Of a stretch of 64,000 bases of DNA, positions 50,169-59,099 are shown in pieces. The notes beneath the pieces were generated by a model. It saw only the letters and a list, made by a program, of their open reading frames with translations. It ran no database searches and was not told the origin of the DNA. The position numbers were made by a program, and so were the translations under genes. Every line of letters starts with the position of its first letter. The first letter of the stretch is position 1. Source of the DNA: Bacillus sp. FJAT-29814 (GTDB lineage: Bacteria > Bacillota > Bacilli > Bacillales > Cytobacillaceae); contig NZ_LMTJ01000001.1 of assembly GCF_001510715.1 (NCBI RefSeq), positions 29,029 through 93,028 on the forward strand, given 5' to 3'.

Positions 50169-50522
50169 ATGGACCAAGAAAATATACTAAAAAAAATGGA
50201 TGAACTGTTCCAAAAGATTAGCACACTTGAGAAATCCATCCAGGATAAAAGCAATCCATCCGTCATTGTCAAAATGGACGTGAAAGATCTTCATCTACAA
50301 CATTTAAACATTGAGGAACTGGCATTCCAGCTTGAAAAGTTGGATATAAAAGAGTTAAGCGGCATGTTAAACCTCGGGAATACCTTCTCTCCCCATGTTC
50401 ATCCCAAGAAAATCCCTAAAAATCCAGCTGTTCAAAAGAAGCCACAGCAGCAAGAAACAGAACAAAGGGACGATATTCAAATAAACATAAACGGAAAGCC
50501 AGTGTCCTATACAATACTGTAG
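50169..50522 (+). CDS. Coiled-coil protein of the spore cluster (GerPC-like position)
   Basis: ATG at 50169 follows AATGGAG. The 117-residue protein starts with a heptad-rich coiled coil (about 1-30: ILKKMDELFQKISTLEKSI), then an amphipathic stretch with VKMDVKDLHLQHLNIEELAF, a Pro/Lys/Gln-rich linker and a C-terminal strand (IQININGKPVSYTIL). GerPC, in the gerP operon, also begins with a coiled coil and lies among GerPA/PF paralogues, so this may be a functional counterpart. No clear sequence match to GerPC is claimed. Confidence 0.65.
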   Translation: MDQENILKKMDELFQKISTLEKSIQDKSNPSVIVKMDVKDLHLQHLNIEELAFQLEKLDIKELSGMLNLGNTFSPHVHPKKIPKNPAVQKKPQQQETEQRDDIQININGKPVSYTIL

Positions 50523-50538
50523 GGAAAGGATGTTGATC

Positions 50539-50865
50539 GTGAAACGTTTTTCCCCCGCTTTTTTTATTGGTTCGATTTCAATCGGGACGGTGGAGGGTGC
50601 CTCCTGTGTAAATCTAGGAAACAATCTTCCAAGCGGTTTTGTTAATTATAAGAAACAAACCCAAGGATTTGGCTCAATAACGGGCGACCACAATGATATT
50701 CACGAAATTTTAGCATCCATCGATGAGAATGCGATTAGTGATATCTTCCATTATGATTTATTGGAGCACCAGCCAAATGGACAGGCATTAGAAAAGATTC
50801 AAGATGAGATGTTAAACGCTGAACTTACGATTGAAGAAGAGAGTGAAGAAAATAGCGAACAGTGA
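50539..50865 (+). CDS. GerPA/GerPF-like spore protein, copy 8, with acidic tail
   Basis: A GTG at 50539 lies nine bases after AAAGGA; the ATG at 50530 would overlap it. The 108-residue product has FIGSISIGTVEGAS, NLGNNLPSGFVNYKKQ and TQGFGSITGDHNDI, a divergent copy of the cluster domain, then an acidic tail (LTIEEESEENSEQ). The IDxDxID segment is replaced by ISDIFHYDLLEH. It is the last gene of the cluster and ends in a palindrome that overlaps its stop codon. Confidence 0.65.
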   Translation: MKRFSPAFFIGSISIGTVEGASCVNLGNNLPSGFVNYKKQTQGFGSITGDHNDIHEILASIDENAISDIFHYDLLEHQPNGQALEKIQDEMLNAELTIEEESEENSEQ

Positions 50866-50879
50866 CAGTCACTGTTCGC
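50855..50879. terminator. Palindrome between convergent genes
   Basis: GCGAACAGTGAC and GTCACTGTTCGC flank a single base and overlap the stop codon at 50863. There is no T-run, so it may be a processing or Rho-independent stop of low efficiency, serving both directions. Confidence 0.55.
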
Positions 50880-50907
50880 CATTTGACCTCCATTTTGTTA
50901 AACAAAC

Positions 50908-52482
50908 TCATTTCAGCATTTTCATAATTTTTATGGCTACATCGATTTTCACAAGGTCATCTAAAAGATTAAAATCAACCTTTAGCAGGGATTCGATTTT
51001 TTTAATCCGTTTTCTCAATGTGTTGGGATGAATAAACAGCTGTTCGGCTGTTGCATTTATGTCGGCATTATTTGTGAAGAACGCTTCTACTGTTTCAAGA
51101 TAGAAATCCTCATTCTCTTGATCCATTCTAATTAATTCACCCAACGTTTCTTGATAATAATCGTGCAAAATATCATTATGAATGTTGGCCAGCAGCCTTG
51201 CGATGCCGATATCCTCAAAATGGAGCACAGACCGTTGCTTCGTTTCATATTTCCCGAGCTCCAATGCCACTTTCGCCTCATAAAAACTTCGAAAGCATTC
51301 CATATTTGATGGATACTGACGGCCCAGGCCAATCTGGAAGTCAATCCCCGAAAAGGCAGTCTTGAGACTATGGTGGATTTTTTCAGCCAGCGAAACCATA
51401 TACTCCTTTTGACTTTTTCCCGTAATGGCAGGCGAGTCAAACACAATCAGGACAATGAACCCTTGAATCGGAAAGGCGATAAGCGTGTGAAAATTTGCCT
51501 GTACAATTGAACGAATTTGACTGATGATCTGATTTTGATCGATTTTTCCGCCCGTAAATGCGGCAGTCACATTCATTCGCACTGCCATTAACTGAGTTGA
51601 CTTCGTGAAGTCCCAGCCCCACTGCCTGCCTAGCGAGAGCAGCGTCTGCTCGGATTCAATATTGTTGTATAAAAGATTCGTAAGAAATTGTTCTTTGTAG
51701 GATTGATGAGCACGAAGGACCGCTTCTTCACTTTTTAACAAAGAAATAAGAGCAGGAATGGCATTTGTCAGCTGCTCAATCGATACGTCGAGCATCATGC
51801 CCGGCCGGATTGGAATGAAAATAAACCCATAAAGCTGTTCCTCTGATTGGAGTCGAAACAGGAGAACCTCCTCGGAACCGGCCTTAAGCATGAAAAAAAC
51901 ATCAGTCCGTGATTTTGCTTCCTGATAATAGCTTGCTTGAAGGTCTATTAATTGTTCCTCCGGGCCTGATGTCCCTTTCCAGTTCCTCCTATAAAAATGT
52001 TGATTCAATAAGTTGATCTCTTCGCCAATGATGGCGCCCAATTTGGATAAAAGTCCAATTAGACCCCGCCTTTGTCCTAATTGAAGCCAATAATTCGCTG
52101 AACGTTCCCAAACCAGATGGAAAAATCCCATCGATTTAAGCTGCTGCAGGTCCGCGATTGCTTTTTTCAAACTGTCCGGATTGGAGACTGTTACAGTTAA
52201 GATTGGCTTACCAATGGTTTCAGCCATTTGTAAAATCGCTGGAGAAAGGATTAGCTCTTCATTACCATAAAAAAGGATTCCTTGAACGTTTGGCTGAGGA
52301 AGGTATTCAGGCAACTGCAATTGTGCGTCGCCGGCCTTGGGCAACAATAATAGGCTAGCTGCCTCCAACGCATCGGTTGGGGCGGCAGCCTGCGCAATAA
52401 ATCTGTCCTTGCCTTTCCACCCAGCGATAATTTCCGCTTGGTCAAAGGGGGAGGAGCTAACGATTTCCTGAAACACCAACAT
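50908..52482 (-). CDS. PucR/CdaR-type transcriptional regulator
   Basis: ATG at 52482 follows GGAGGAAACGATC. The 524-residue protein has an N-terminal sensory region, a middle GGDEF-like domain (about 280-400, with a degenerate signature, as in CdaR/PucR) and the C-terminal PucR helix-turn-helix: NNADINATAEQLFIHPNTLRKRI is the recognition part, shown as INATAEQLFIHPNTLRKR. It starts inside the ferredoxin gene on the same strand and is divergent from the molybdoenzyme gene, so it probably activates that module in response to an unknown metabolite. Confidence 0.87.
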   Translation of the reverse strand: MLVFQEIVSSSPFDQAEIIAGWKGKDRFIAQAAAPTDALEAASLLLLPKAGDAQLQLPEYLPQPNVQGILFYGNEELILSPAILQMAETIGKPILTVTVSNPDSLKKAIADLQQLKSMGFFHLVWERSANYWLQLGQRRGLIGLLSKLGAIIGEEINLLNQHFYRRNWKGTSGPEEQLIDLQASYYQEAKSRTDVFFMLKAGSEEVLLFRLQSEEQLYGFIFIPIRPGMMLDVSIEQLTNAIPALISLLKSEEAVLRAHQSYKEQFLTNLLYNNIESEQTLLSLGRQWGWDFTKSTQLMAVRMNVTAAFTGGKIDQNQIISQIRSIVQANFHTLIAFPIQGFIVLIVFDSPAITGKSQKEYMVSLAEKIHHSLKTAFSGIDFQIGLGRQYPSNMECFRSFYEAKVALELGKYETKQRSVLHFEDIGIARLLANIHNDILHDYYQETLGELIRMDQENEDFYLETVEAFFTNNADINATAEQLFIHPNTLRKRIKKIESLLKVDFNLLDDLVKIDVAIKIMKMLK

Positions 52483-53056
52483 GATCGTTTCCTCCTTCTG
52501 TGCAGCTCCAAAAATGCTGGGTCTCTTCCTTTCGAGTCCGAAAGCGAATGGAAGGGTTGGTCACTTTTTTCATTTCAAAGCCATGTACAGCTTTTTCATA
52601 ATCGGCATTACTTGGATCAAGAATATCGATGATTTCAAGTGCTTTAACCGGACAGGCCGAGACGCAAATGGGCAATTTATTATTCATTTGGCGCTCGTAG
52701 CACATATTGCACTTATCTGCTTTGGCCGTAATCGGGTTGATTGCGATCGCATAAAAGGGACAGGCCGTCACGCATTTTCCGCATCCTGAACACTTGGCTT
52801 GGTCAATCAAAACAATCCCGTTCGGCTTCTTTTTAATACAGCTTTCCGGACAAACAGCAAGGCAAGCCGGATTTTGGCAATGGTTGCAGGCCATTGAAAA
52901 ATGATGAAAACTGTGCCCAGCAGTCACAACACCAGGAACATCATGGATTTTTCTGCGAAATGTATCATCATAGCCATGTTCATTTTTACAGGAGAATTCG
53001 CAGGAGCGACATCCTAAACATTTTTCAACATGGACAAGAAAACCGAGTTGTTTCAT
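52457..53056 (-). CDS. 4Fe-4S ferredoxin-type electron transfer subunit (DmsB-like)
   Basis: The 199-residue protein has four cysteine clusters: CLGCRSCEFSC, CNHCQNPACLAVC, CSGCGKCVTAC and CNMCYERQ...CVSACPVKALE, the pattern for four [4Fe-4S] clusters in DmsB/PhsB-type subunits. The N-terminus MKQLGFLVHVEKCLGC closely resembles that of the ferredoxin at 58536. It is divergent from the first molybdoenzyme gene, its likely partner. There is no membrane-anchor gene on this side. It overlaps the PucR gene by 26 bases. Confidence 0.9.
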   Translation of the reverse strand: MKQLGFLVHVEKCLGCRSCEFSCKNEHGYDDTFRRKIHDVPGVVTAGHSFHHFSMACNHCQNPACLAVCPESCIKKKPNGIVLIDQAKCSGCGKCVTACPFYAIAINPITAKADKCNMCYERQMNNKLPICVSACPVKALEIIDILDPSNADYEKAVHGFEMKKVTNPSIRFRTRKEETQHFWSCTEGGNDHVGVSGNR

Positions 53057-53187
53057 AAAATGCTCACCTTTTTAGTCTCAAATAAATAAGTTTTCACTTT
53101 ATACTTAGTATAAATAGTTTTTACCAAGCTGAGTTGCCTAACATCGTACAAGTTTTTAACAATTTATCGTCGGAAGGAGGTTACCCC

Positions 53188-55242
53188 ATGGACAAGATGT
53201 ACACGATCACCCGCCATGTTTGTCCCCGAAATTGCTATAGTGCCTGCAGCATGTTGGGGTATTCTGTAAATGGCCGATTAAAAAAGGTTTCCGGCGATCC
53301 GCAGCATGGCTACACAAACGGGCTTCTTTGTGCCAAAGGGTTTAATTATTTGCAGCATGTTTACCATCCCGAACGGCTGAAATATCCCATGATGCAAGTA
53401 CCGCGGGGGAGCGGGAACTGGCAGCGAATCTCTTGGACGGAGGCCATTAATCTCATTGCAAAAAAAATCATTGAGCTCAATAAACGCTATGGTTCGCATC
53501 TTTCATTAGCGTTAAATAAATATTCCGGGAATATGGGCGTCCTGCATCATGCAATGGAGGGCTTCTTTAACGGATTAGGGGAAACCTCCCGGGCCATCGG
53601 CAATCCATGCTGGGCCCCGGGGATGGATGCACTTTATTATGATTTCGGCGAACATCACACATCCGATATATCGGATGTTCGTCATGCAAAAGCGATTATC
53701 TTATGGGGAATTAATCCAGTTTGGACCTCGATTCATTCGATGCCATATATCATTGCGGCCCGGCAGCAAGGGGCGAAGGTGATTACGATTGATCCAGTCT
53801 ACACAGAGACGGCAAAGAAATCAGATGCCTATATCCAGATTAAGCCTCGCAGTGACGGAGCGCTGGCACTTGCGGTTGCCAAGTATGTGTTGGAGCATAA
53901 CCTGTATGACGCTGAATTTATCCGTAACTATACCCATGGCTGGACAGTGTTGACCGAATACCTAAATGACTGTTCCATGGAGGAGGCGCTCCATCAATGC
54001 GGCCAAACGATGGAAGTGATCCAATTCTTGGCCGAGCAGCTTACGAAAAATAAACCAGCCTATATTTGGGCAGGCTTTGGTATGCAGCGCCACCAAAATG
54101 GCGGGCAAAATATTCGGGCCATCAATGCCCTTGCCGCCATCACCGGGAATCTGGGCCGGAAAGGGAGCGGTGTCCAATTTGGACAACGGGCGAGCTGGAA
54201 ATTCAGCTACAGCATTCTGAACCATTTGCCACATGATAAGGAAAAACCGGCAGGGGTTCGACCGCTTGATTTCAATGATTTTGCCAATGAACTGCAAAGA
54301 CATCAGGATCCTCCCGTTAAATTTCTGTGGATTACGAGCCGAAATCTGCTCACCCAAAGCGGGAATGTCGAAAAACTCAAGCAATCTCTGCAACAATTGG
54401 AGCTCATTGTGACGCTTGATCATTTTTTAACGGAGACGGCGGTTTTTTCCGATATTGTTTTGCCCGCAACCACTCAATTTGAGGAGTGGGATGTGATGGC
54501 CAGTTATTGGCACCATTGGATCAGCATCAACCAGCCGGCCATCAGTCCTTACTATGAAAGCAAGAGCGAGCTGGAAATAGCCCGGATGCTGTCCCAACGG
54601 TTAAATAGCTATGAGGAGAATTTCAGTGCGTTTCCAACCGACATGAGTGATGAGGAATTCATTGACCAGGAATTTACCGATGAATTTTACGAAGCATTGC
54701 AAATCCAACATTGGCGGGAATTAGTGACCGGTGGCCCACGGAGGGTGAATCTCCCGAAAACCGCTTGGGAATCCCTGGAGTTCAAAACGCCTTCAGGAAA
54801 AATGGAGTTATTTTCAACACAGGCAGAAGCTGAACAGCTTTCACCCATTGGGATGGCGTTACCTAAGGAGAAAAAATCGCGGGAGTATCCCTATATTCTC
54901 CTATTAAATCATGAACCTTTCCGGATCAATTCGCAATTTCAAAACCTGTTTTCCTATAAGCAAATCAATCCGGAGCCATGCATCTATTTGCATCCTGCGT
55001 TGGCTAAGGACAAAGGGATTCAATCAAATTCACTAGTTAAGCTGTTCAATGCCCATGGACAAATTACGATTCGCGCCAAATACTCGGAGGATTTAGAGTA
55101 TCACACACTTGTCATACATCCAAATCATCCTCTGGTTAATCAGCTGGTCAGCTTTATTCCTGCGGACATGGGGAAAAAAGTCACCGGTGGGAACGGAAAT
55201 GCACTCAATGATCTGTACGTGAATATTGAAAAATTGATTTAA
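53188..55242 (+). CDS. Molybdopterin oxidoreductase, cytoplasmic DMSO reductase family
   Basis: ATG at 53188 lies nine bases after GGAAGGAGG; 18 further upstream codons have no site. The 684-residue protein binds a [4Fe-4S] cluster through C12, C16, C20 and C48 and has the bis-MGD fold (INPVWTSIHSMPYI, FGMQRHQNGGQNIRAINAL in part, DIVLPATTQFE). No Tat signal precedes CPRNC, unlike the paralogue at 56328, so it should work in the cytoplasm. It shares about the whole length with that paralogue, which suggests an ancestral duplication. Substrate unknown. Confidence 0.9.
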   Translation: MDKMYTITRHVCPRNCYSACSMLGYSVNGRLKKVSGDPQHGYTNGLLCAKGFNYLQHVYHPERLKYPMMQVPRGSGNWQRISWTEAINLIAKKIIELNKRYGSHLSLALNKYSGNMGVLHHAMEGFFNGLGETSRAIGNPCWAPGMDALYYDFGEHHTSDISDVRHAKAIILWGINPVWTSIHSMPYIIAARQQGAKVITIDPVYTETAKKSDAYIQIKPRSDGALALAVAKYVLEHNLYDAEFIRNYTHGWTVLTEYLNDCSMEEALHQCGQTMEVIQFLAEQLTKNKPAYIWAGFGMQRHQNGGQNIRAINALAAITGNLGRKGSGVQFGQRASWKFSYSILNHLPHDKEKPAGVRPLDFNDFANELQRHQDPPVKFLWITSRNLLTQSGNVEKLKQSLQQLELIVTLDHFLTETAVFSDIVLPATTQFEEWDVMASYWHHWISINQPAISPYYESKSELEIARMLSQRLNSYEENFSAFPTDMSDEEFIDQEFTDEFYEALQIQHWRELVTGGPRRVNLPKTAWESLEFKTPSGKMELFSTQAEAEQLSPIGMALPKEKKSREYPYILLLNHEPFRINSQFQNLFSYKQINPEPCIYLHPALAKDKGIQSNSLVKLFNAHGQITIRAKYSEDLEYHTLVIHPNHPLVNQLVSFIPADMGKKVTGGNGNALNDLYVNIEKLI

Positions 55243-55244
55243 AA

Positions 55245-55308
55245 AAGTATGGACTTATTTCAGTTCCTGGAAGGAACAGTAGCTGAAACAATGTCCATAC
55301 TTTTTCTT
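55245..55308 (+). terminator. Long terminator between the two molybdoenzyme units
   Basis: AAGTATGGAC pairs with GTCCATACTT, with an inner TTTCAG-CTGAAA stem, and is followed by TTTCTTTTTTC, directly after the first catalytic subunit gene. Confidence 0.85.
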
Positions 55309-55478
55309 TTTTCTAGAAAAATGTGGCGAAAATATTGTAAAATATTGAACAAAAAGTGACAAGAGCTTCGGTTTGATTGTTTTTACACCAACGGCCGCAA
55401 AAGTCTGTAAACACTTCTACATTTGCTCACTTCTTAACATGGTATGCTGAAGGCACAATCCAGAAGGGAGTAAAAACG

Positions 55479-55721
55479 ATGATAAAAAAGTTTCTATTTC
55501 TCCTACTTAGCGTCGTATTCGCAGCTTCACTGACCGGCTGCAACGAGCAGGCAAATGAGGATGTAAAATCGAAAATCCAATCCTTCCCTAATGAAAATTA
55601 TACGGGTGACCCGAATCCCGTTGTAAAAGAGGAAATGAAATTAACTGAAGAGGAAAAAGCCGAATTCGAAAAGCTGCAGCAAGAAATTTTGTCCGAAAAA
55701 GAGGGCGAATCCCATGAATAA
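55479..55721 (+). CDS. Small lipoprotein
   Basis: The ATG at 55479 (MIKKFLFLLLSVVFAASLTGC) follows AAGGGAG by eight bases; the longer open frame lacks a site. The signal peptide ends in the lipobox SLTGC, so the mature 60-residue part is lipid-anchored outside. That part is acidic with a C-terminal amphipathic helix (LTEEEKAEFEKLQQEILSEK). It overlaps the chaperone gene by eight bases and is the first gene of the DMSO-reductase-type operon; it may help to dock the exported complex. Confidence 0.8.
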   Translation: MIKKFLFLLLSVVFAASLTGCNEQANEDVKSKIQSFPNENYTGDPNPVVKEEMKLTEEEKAEFEKLQQEILSEKEGESHE

Positions 55722-56334
55722 ACACGGTATCGACAAGCAGCAGGAGCGATTCGAGATTTACCAGCTTCTTTGGCATTACTATCGGGGCGATCTGCAGAAT
55801 TTAACAGTTGGAGAATGGGCGACAGTTGCCGCGTTTTTATCAAGCAAGCCGAGCCTAAGCCAGAATGATTGGGGAGCAAAAGCGATAAACCTGCTCGAAA
55901 CCATCAACAATCAATCATTGGAAACATTTCAATTTGATTATAACCGGCTGTTTGTCGGCCCGAATAAACTATTGGCTTCTCCTTATGAGTCGAGCTACAC
56001 AAATATCGAAGGCACAGTGATGCAGGCAGAGACATTAAAGGTTCGCAACTTCTATTATCATGAAGGCTTGCAGGTAGACAGGGAGGGGCAGTACCCTGAT
56101 GATCATCTTCAATTTGAATTGGAATTTATTCTGCATTTATTCAGATTTGAGGAGAAGAAGGATATCCTTCAGCTGTTTTTGCACAACCATCTCTTGAAAT
56201 GGTATGAGGCTCATTGTCGAAGGATTGAGGAGCATAGCCAAAATGGATTGACCTTGGCATTTGCTTATTTTTTGAGAGGATTTTTACAGCAGGAAACAAT
56301 GTTATTGAAACAAGAGGAGGCCGCCTTATGCTAA
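55714..56334 (+). CDS. TorD/DmsD family molybdoenzyme chaperone
   Basis: The 206-residue protein is helical with the family motifs: YNRLFVGPNKLLASPYESSY, given here as FVGPNKLLASPYESSY, then NFYYHEGL and PDDHLQFELEF. TorD-type chaperones hold Tat-signal molybdoenzymes until cofactor is inserted. It lies between the lipoprotein and the Tat-signal catalytic subunit genes, overlapping both by a few bases, as expected for a dedicated chaperone. Its ATG overlaps the lipoprotein end, with AAAGAGGG upstream. Confidence 0.9.
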   Translation: MNKHGIDKQQERFEIYQLLWHYYRGDLQNLTVGEWATVAAFLSSKPSLSQNDWGAKAINLLETINNQSLETFQFDYNRLFVGPNKLLASPYESSYTNIEGTVMQAETLKVRNFYYHEGLQVDREGQYPDDHLQFELEFILHLFRFEEKKDILQLFLHNHLLKWYEAHCRRIEEHSQNGLTLAFAYFLRGFLQQETMLLKQEEAALC

Positions 56335-58523
56335 ACGAATCGATTACACGCCGAAATTTCTTAAAAGGTTCCGCTTCATTAACAGCCCTCTTGGGACTGG
56401 GGGCAGCCGGCAGTCAAAAGGGGCTCGTTCCGAAAGCGGCGGCGAAAACAAACGGAAAAGTGCAGCAATTTTATAATGCTTGCCCGCGAAACTGCTATGA
56501 TACATGTTCGATTTTAACGACCGTTGAGGACGGCAGAATTACCTTTATCACCGGTAATGAAAACAACACTTATACGAAAGGGCGCCTTTGTGTAAAGGGA
56601 AATACGTATCCCCGAGTCGTCTATTCACCTGACCGGATTAAATATCCAATGAGGCAAAAGGGCCGGGGAAGCGGCAAGTGGGAACGGATCAGCTGGGATG
56701 AAGCCTACACCATCATTGCCAAAAAGATTTTGGAAATCAAAAAGGAATACGGCAGCACCCTGCCGATTTGTTTAAATAAATATTCCGGCAACTTCAACAT
56801 CTTAAACTACGCAACAGAAGGAATGATGTCGAGCATCGGCTACACCACTCGCGCCCAGGGGACCCCATGTGATCCTGCCGGTTCTGATGCACAAGGTTTT
56901 GATATGGGGGTCGCCTATAATAGTGATCCGGAGCATTTTCTCGACGCTGACTATATTATCCTATGGGGAGCAAATCCAGCCTGGACCTCAGCGCACTCGA
57001 TGTATTTTATTGAGCAGGCGAAGGAGCTCGGGACAAAGCTTGTCGTGATTGACCCGCTAATTACGCAGACGGCCTCAAAAGCCGATGAATACATCCAGAT
57101 TAAAGCTAGTACAGATGGAGCACTCGCGCTTGGGATGATCCGCTATATCTTCGATCATCAATTATATGACAAGGATTGGGTCGACCAAAATTCGATTGGT
57201 TTCTCCGAATTCTTGGCCTATGTGAACAAAAATATTACCGTGGAGTGGGCCTCGAAAAAAACCGGTGTGCCACAGCCGGTCATTGAACGCCTGGCACGTG
57301 AATACGCGACAGCCAAACCGGCAAACATTTGGATTGGATTCGGCATGCAGCGCCACGTGAATGGCGGCGCCATGGTCCGTTCCATCGATGCTCTTGCCGC
57401 CATCACCGGAAATATCGGCAAGCGCGGCGGCGGGGTCAACTATATTGGCGGCGAAACATGGGGCTTCAATTACCATACGATGAGCTTTGGCGCACCGGAA
57501 GGAAGCGGCGGCGAAGCGGATCGTATGGTGAATATGAACAATTTCGGCGCCCAGGTGCTAGCAGCGGATGAGCCGCCAATCAAGATGATGTGGATTGCCT
57601 GCCGCAACCCGCTAGCACAGGATCCGGAACCAACCGTTGTCAAAAAAGCGTTTGACCAAATGGATTTGGTCGTGACCGCCGATTTATACATGAACCAAAC
57701 CGTGGAATATTCAGACATCGTCCTGCCGGTAACCACCCCGTTTGAGTCAGTCGGGATCAATGTCAGCTACTGGCATTATTGGTTGAATGTCAACGAACAA
57801 GCGATCAAACCGCTCTATGAAACAAAGAGCGACTTGGAAATCGCAATGGGCTTATCGAAAAAATTAAATGAGCTCGAGCCGGAGTCATGTACATTTCCAA
57901 CCTCTGGAGACCCGAAGGAATGGGTCGAAAAAGAGCTAAATGATGACATTAAAAAATTGTTTAATATTGACAGCTGGGAAGACCTCAGGAAAAAGGGCGG
58001 CACGGCTAAAGCAAGTGAAAAGGTTACGGTAGCCTGGGAGGATTTAAAGTTCAGAACGCCATCGGGCAAATATGAATTTTATTCCAAAAAAGCGGTTGAA
58101 TACGGCCATCACCCGCTGCCTGTTTTTACGGAAGAGTATAAAGCGCCTAAGGAATATCCGATTCGTTGTATGTCGCCACATTGGAAATTTGGGATTCATA
58201 GTCAATTCCAGCATCAGGATTGGCTGATGGCAATTCAGGATCATCCGTTCCTCGAAATCCATCCCGATTTGGCAAAGCAAAAGGGAATTCAGAACAACGA
58301 TCTTGTCAAAATCATCAATGAAACAGGTTACATGACACTCCCTGCCAAGTTAACGAAGATGGTGCCGTCAGATACTGTCGTTATGTATGAGGGCTGGTGG
58401 AAGGGCGTCAATTACACGGAGAATTTTACCGTTAAGGCGTTGGCAGAAGATATGGGTGAATATCAAAAAGGGCAGCGCGGAATTGCCTTTCACGATAACT
58501 TTGTCAACATTGAAAAAGCGTAA
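56328..58523 (+). CDS. Tat-exported molybdopterin oxidoreductase (DmsA/PhsA-like)
   Basis: The 731-residue protein starts with a twin-arginine signal (TRRNFLKGS, R8 R9, then a hydrophobic helix), so it is folded in the cytoplasm and exported. C52, C56, C60 and C88 bind a [4Fe-4S] cluster, and the bis-MGD fold follows (NPAWTSAHSMYFI, FGMQRHVNGGAMVRSI, DIVLPVTTPFESVG). It is the catalytic subunit of a membrane-bound reductase for DMSO, TMAO, sulfur compounds or the like. The same CPRNC motif and domain order occur in the cytoplasmic paralogue upstream. AGGAGG lies close to its ATG. Confidence 0.93.
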   Translation: MLNESITRRNFLKGSASLTALLGLGAAGSQKGLVPKAAAKTNGKVQQFYNACPRNCYDTCSILTTVEDGRITFITGNENNTYTKGRLCVKGNTYPRVVYSPDRIKYPMRQKGRGSGKWERISWDEAYTIIAKKILEIKKEYGSTLPICLNKYSGNFNILNYATEGMMSSIGYTTRAQGTPCDPAGSDAQGFDMGVAYNSDPEHFLDADYIILWGANPAWTSAHSMYFIEQAKELGTKLVVIDPLITQTASKADEYIQIKASTDGALALGMIRYIFDHQLYDKDWVDQNSIGFSEFLAYVNKNITVEWASKKTGVPQPVIERLAREYATAKPANIWIGFGMQRHVNGGAMVRSIDALAAITGNIGKRGGGVNYIGGETWGFNYHTMSFGAPEGSGGEADRMVNMNNFGAQVLAADEPPIKMMWIACRNPLAQDPEPTVVKKAFDQMDLVVTADLYMNQTVEYSDIVLPVTTPFESVGINVSYWHYWLNVNEQAIKPLYETKSDLEIAMGLSKKLNELEPESCTFPTSGDPKEWVEKELNDDIKKLFNIDSWEDLRKKGGTAKASEKVTVAWEDLKFRTPSGKYEFYSKKAVEYGHHPLPVFTEEYKAPKEYPIRCMSPHWKFGIHSQFQHQDWLMAIQDHPFLEIHPDLAKQKGIQNNDLVKIINETGYMTLPAKLTKMVPSDTVVMYEGWWKGVNYTENFTVKALAEDMGEYQKGQRGIAFHDNFVNIEKA

Positions 58524-58535
58524 GGAGGAGCAACT

Positions 58536-59099
58536 ATGGCTAAAAAGCTTGGGTTTTTAGTAAATATCGAGCGGTGCATCGGCTGTCACGCTTGTGAAAT
58601 ATCGTGTAAAAGTTTTTACCAGCTCGAACCGGAGATGCGTCGGCGCCGAGTGACGGAATTGCCGGAGGATCTAGTCGGCACGCCAGTTCGGGCCTTCGTC
58701 TCCACCGCCTGCAATCACTGCGACGATCCGGCCTGTAAAAAAGCCTGCCCGGTTGGCGCCTATACGAAGCGTGAGGACGGGATTGTCGTCCACAATCAGG
58801 AGCTGTGCATTGGCTGCCAGATGTGCGGAAAAGCCTGTCCTTATAAAGTTCCCGTCTATAATCCTGTCAAAAGAAAGATGGACAAATGCAGCATGTGTCA
58901 TGAGCGGCTGGATGTAGGGCAATTGCCAATCTGTGTGGAAAAATGTCCGTTGGAGGCAATTCAAATTGTCGATTATAATGAGGTCCAACCGGAAAATGGG
59001 GTCAGCATCGTTCCGACATTTGCCGACCCTTCGATTACTCATCCAACGACACAGTTTATTTTACCAAAGCCGGGGAAACAAACAAGGAGGTCATCGTAA
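58536..59099 (+). CDS. DmsB-like four-cluster ferredoxin subunit
   Basis: ATG at 58536 follows AAGGAGG. The 187-residue protein has cysteine groups CIGCHACEISC, CNHCDDPACKKAC, CIGCQMCGKAC and CSMCHERLDVG with CVEKCPLEAIQ, for four [4Fe-4S] clusters, and passes electrons between the membrane anchor and the catalytic subunit. No own signal is seen; such subunits are exported in complex with the Tat subunit. Its end overlaps the start of the anchor gene by one base. Confidence 0.93.
   Translation: MAKKLGFLVNIERCIGCHACEISCKSFYQLEPEMRRRRVTELPEDLVGTPVRAFVSTACNHCDDPACKKACPVGAYTKREDGIVVHNQELCIGCQMCGKACPYKVPVYNPVKRKMDKCSMCHERLDVGQLPICVEKCPLEAIQIVDYNEVQPENGVSIVPTFADPSITHPTTQFILPKPGKQTRRSS

Noticed and set aside
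57162-57760. Several open frames opposite or within the Tat molybdoenzyme gene
   Set aside because: They result from GC-rich codons of the real gene, and none has a start signal or conserved motif.
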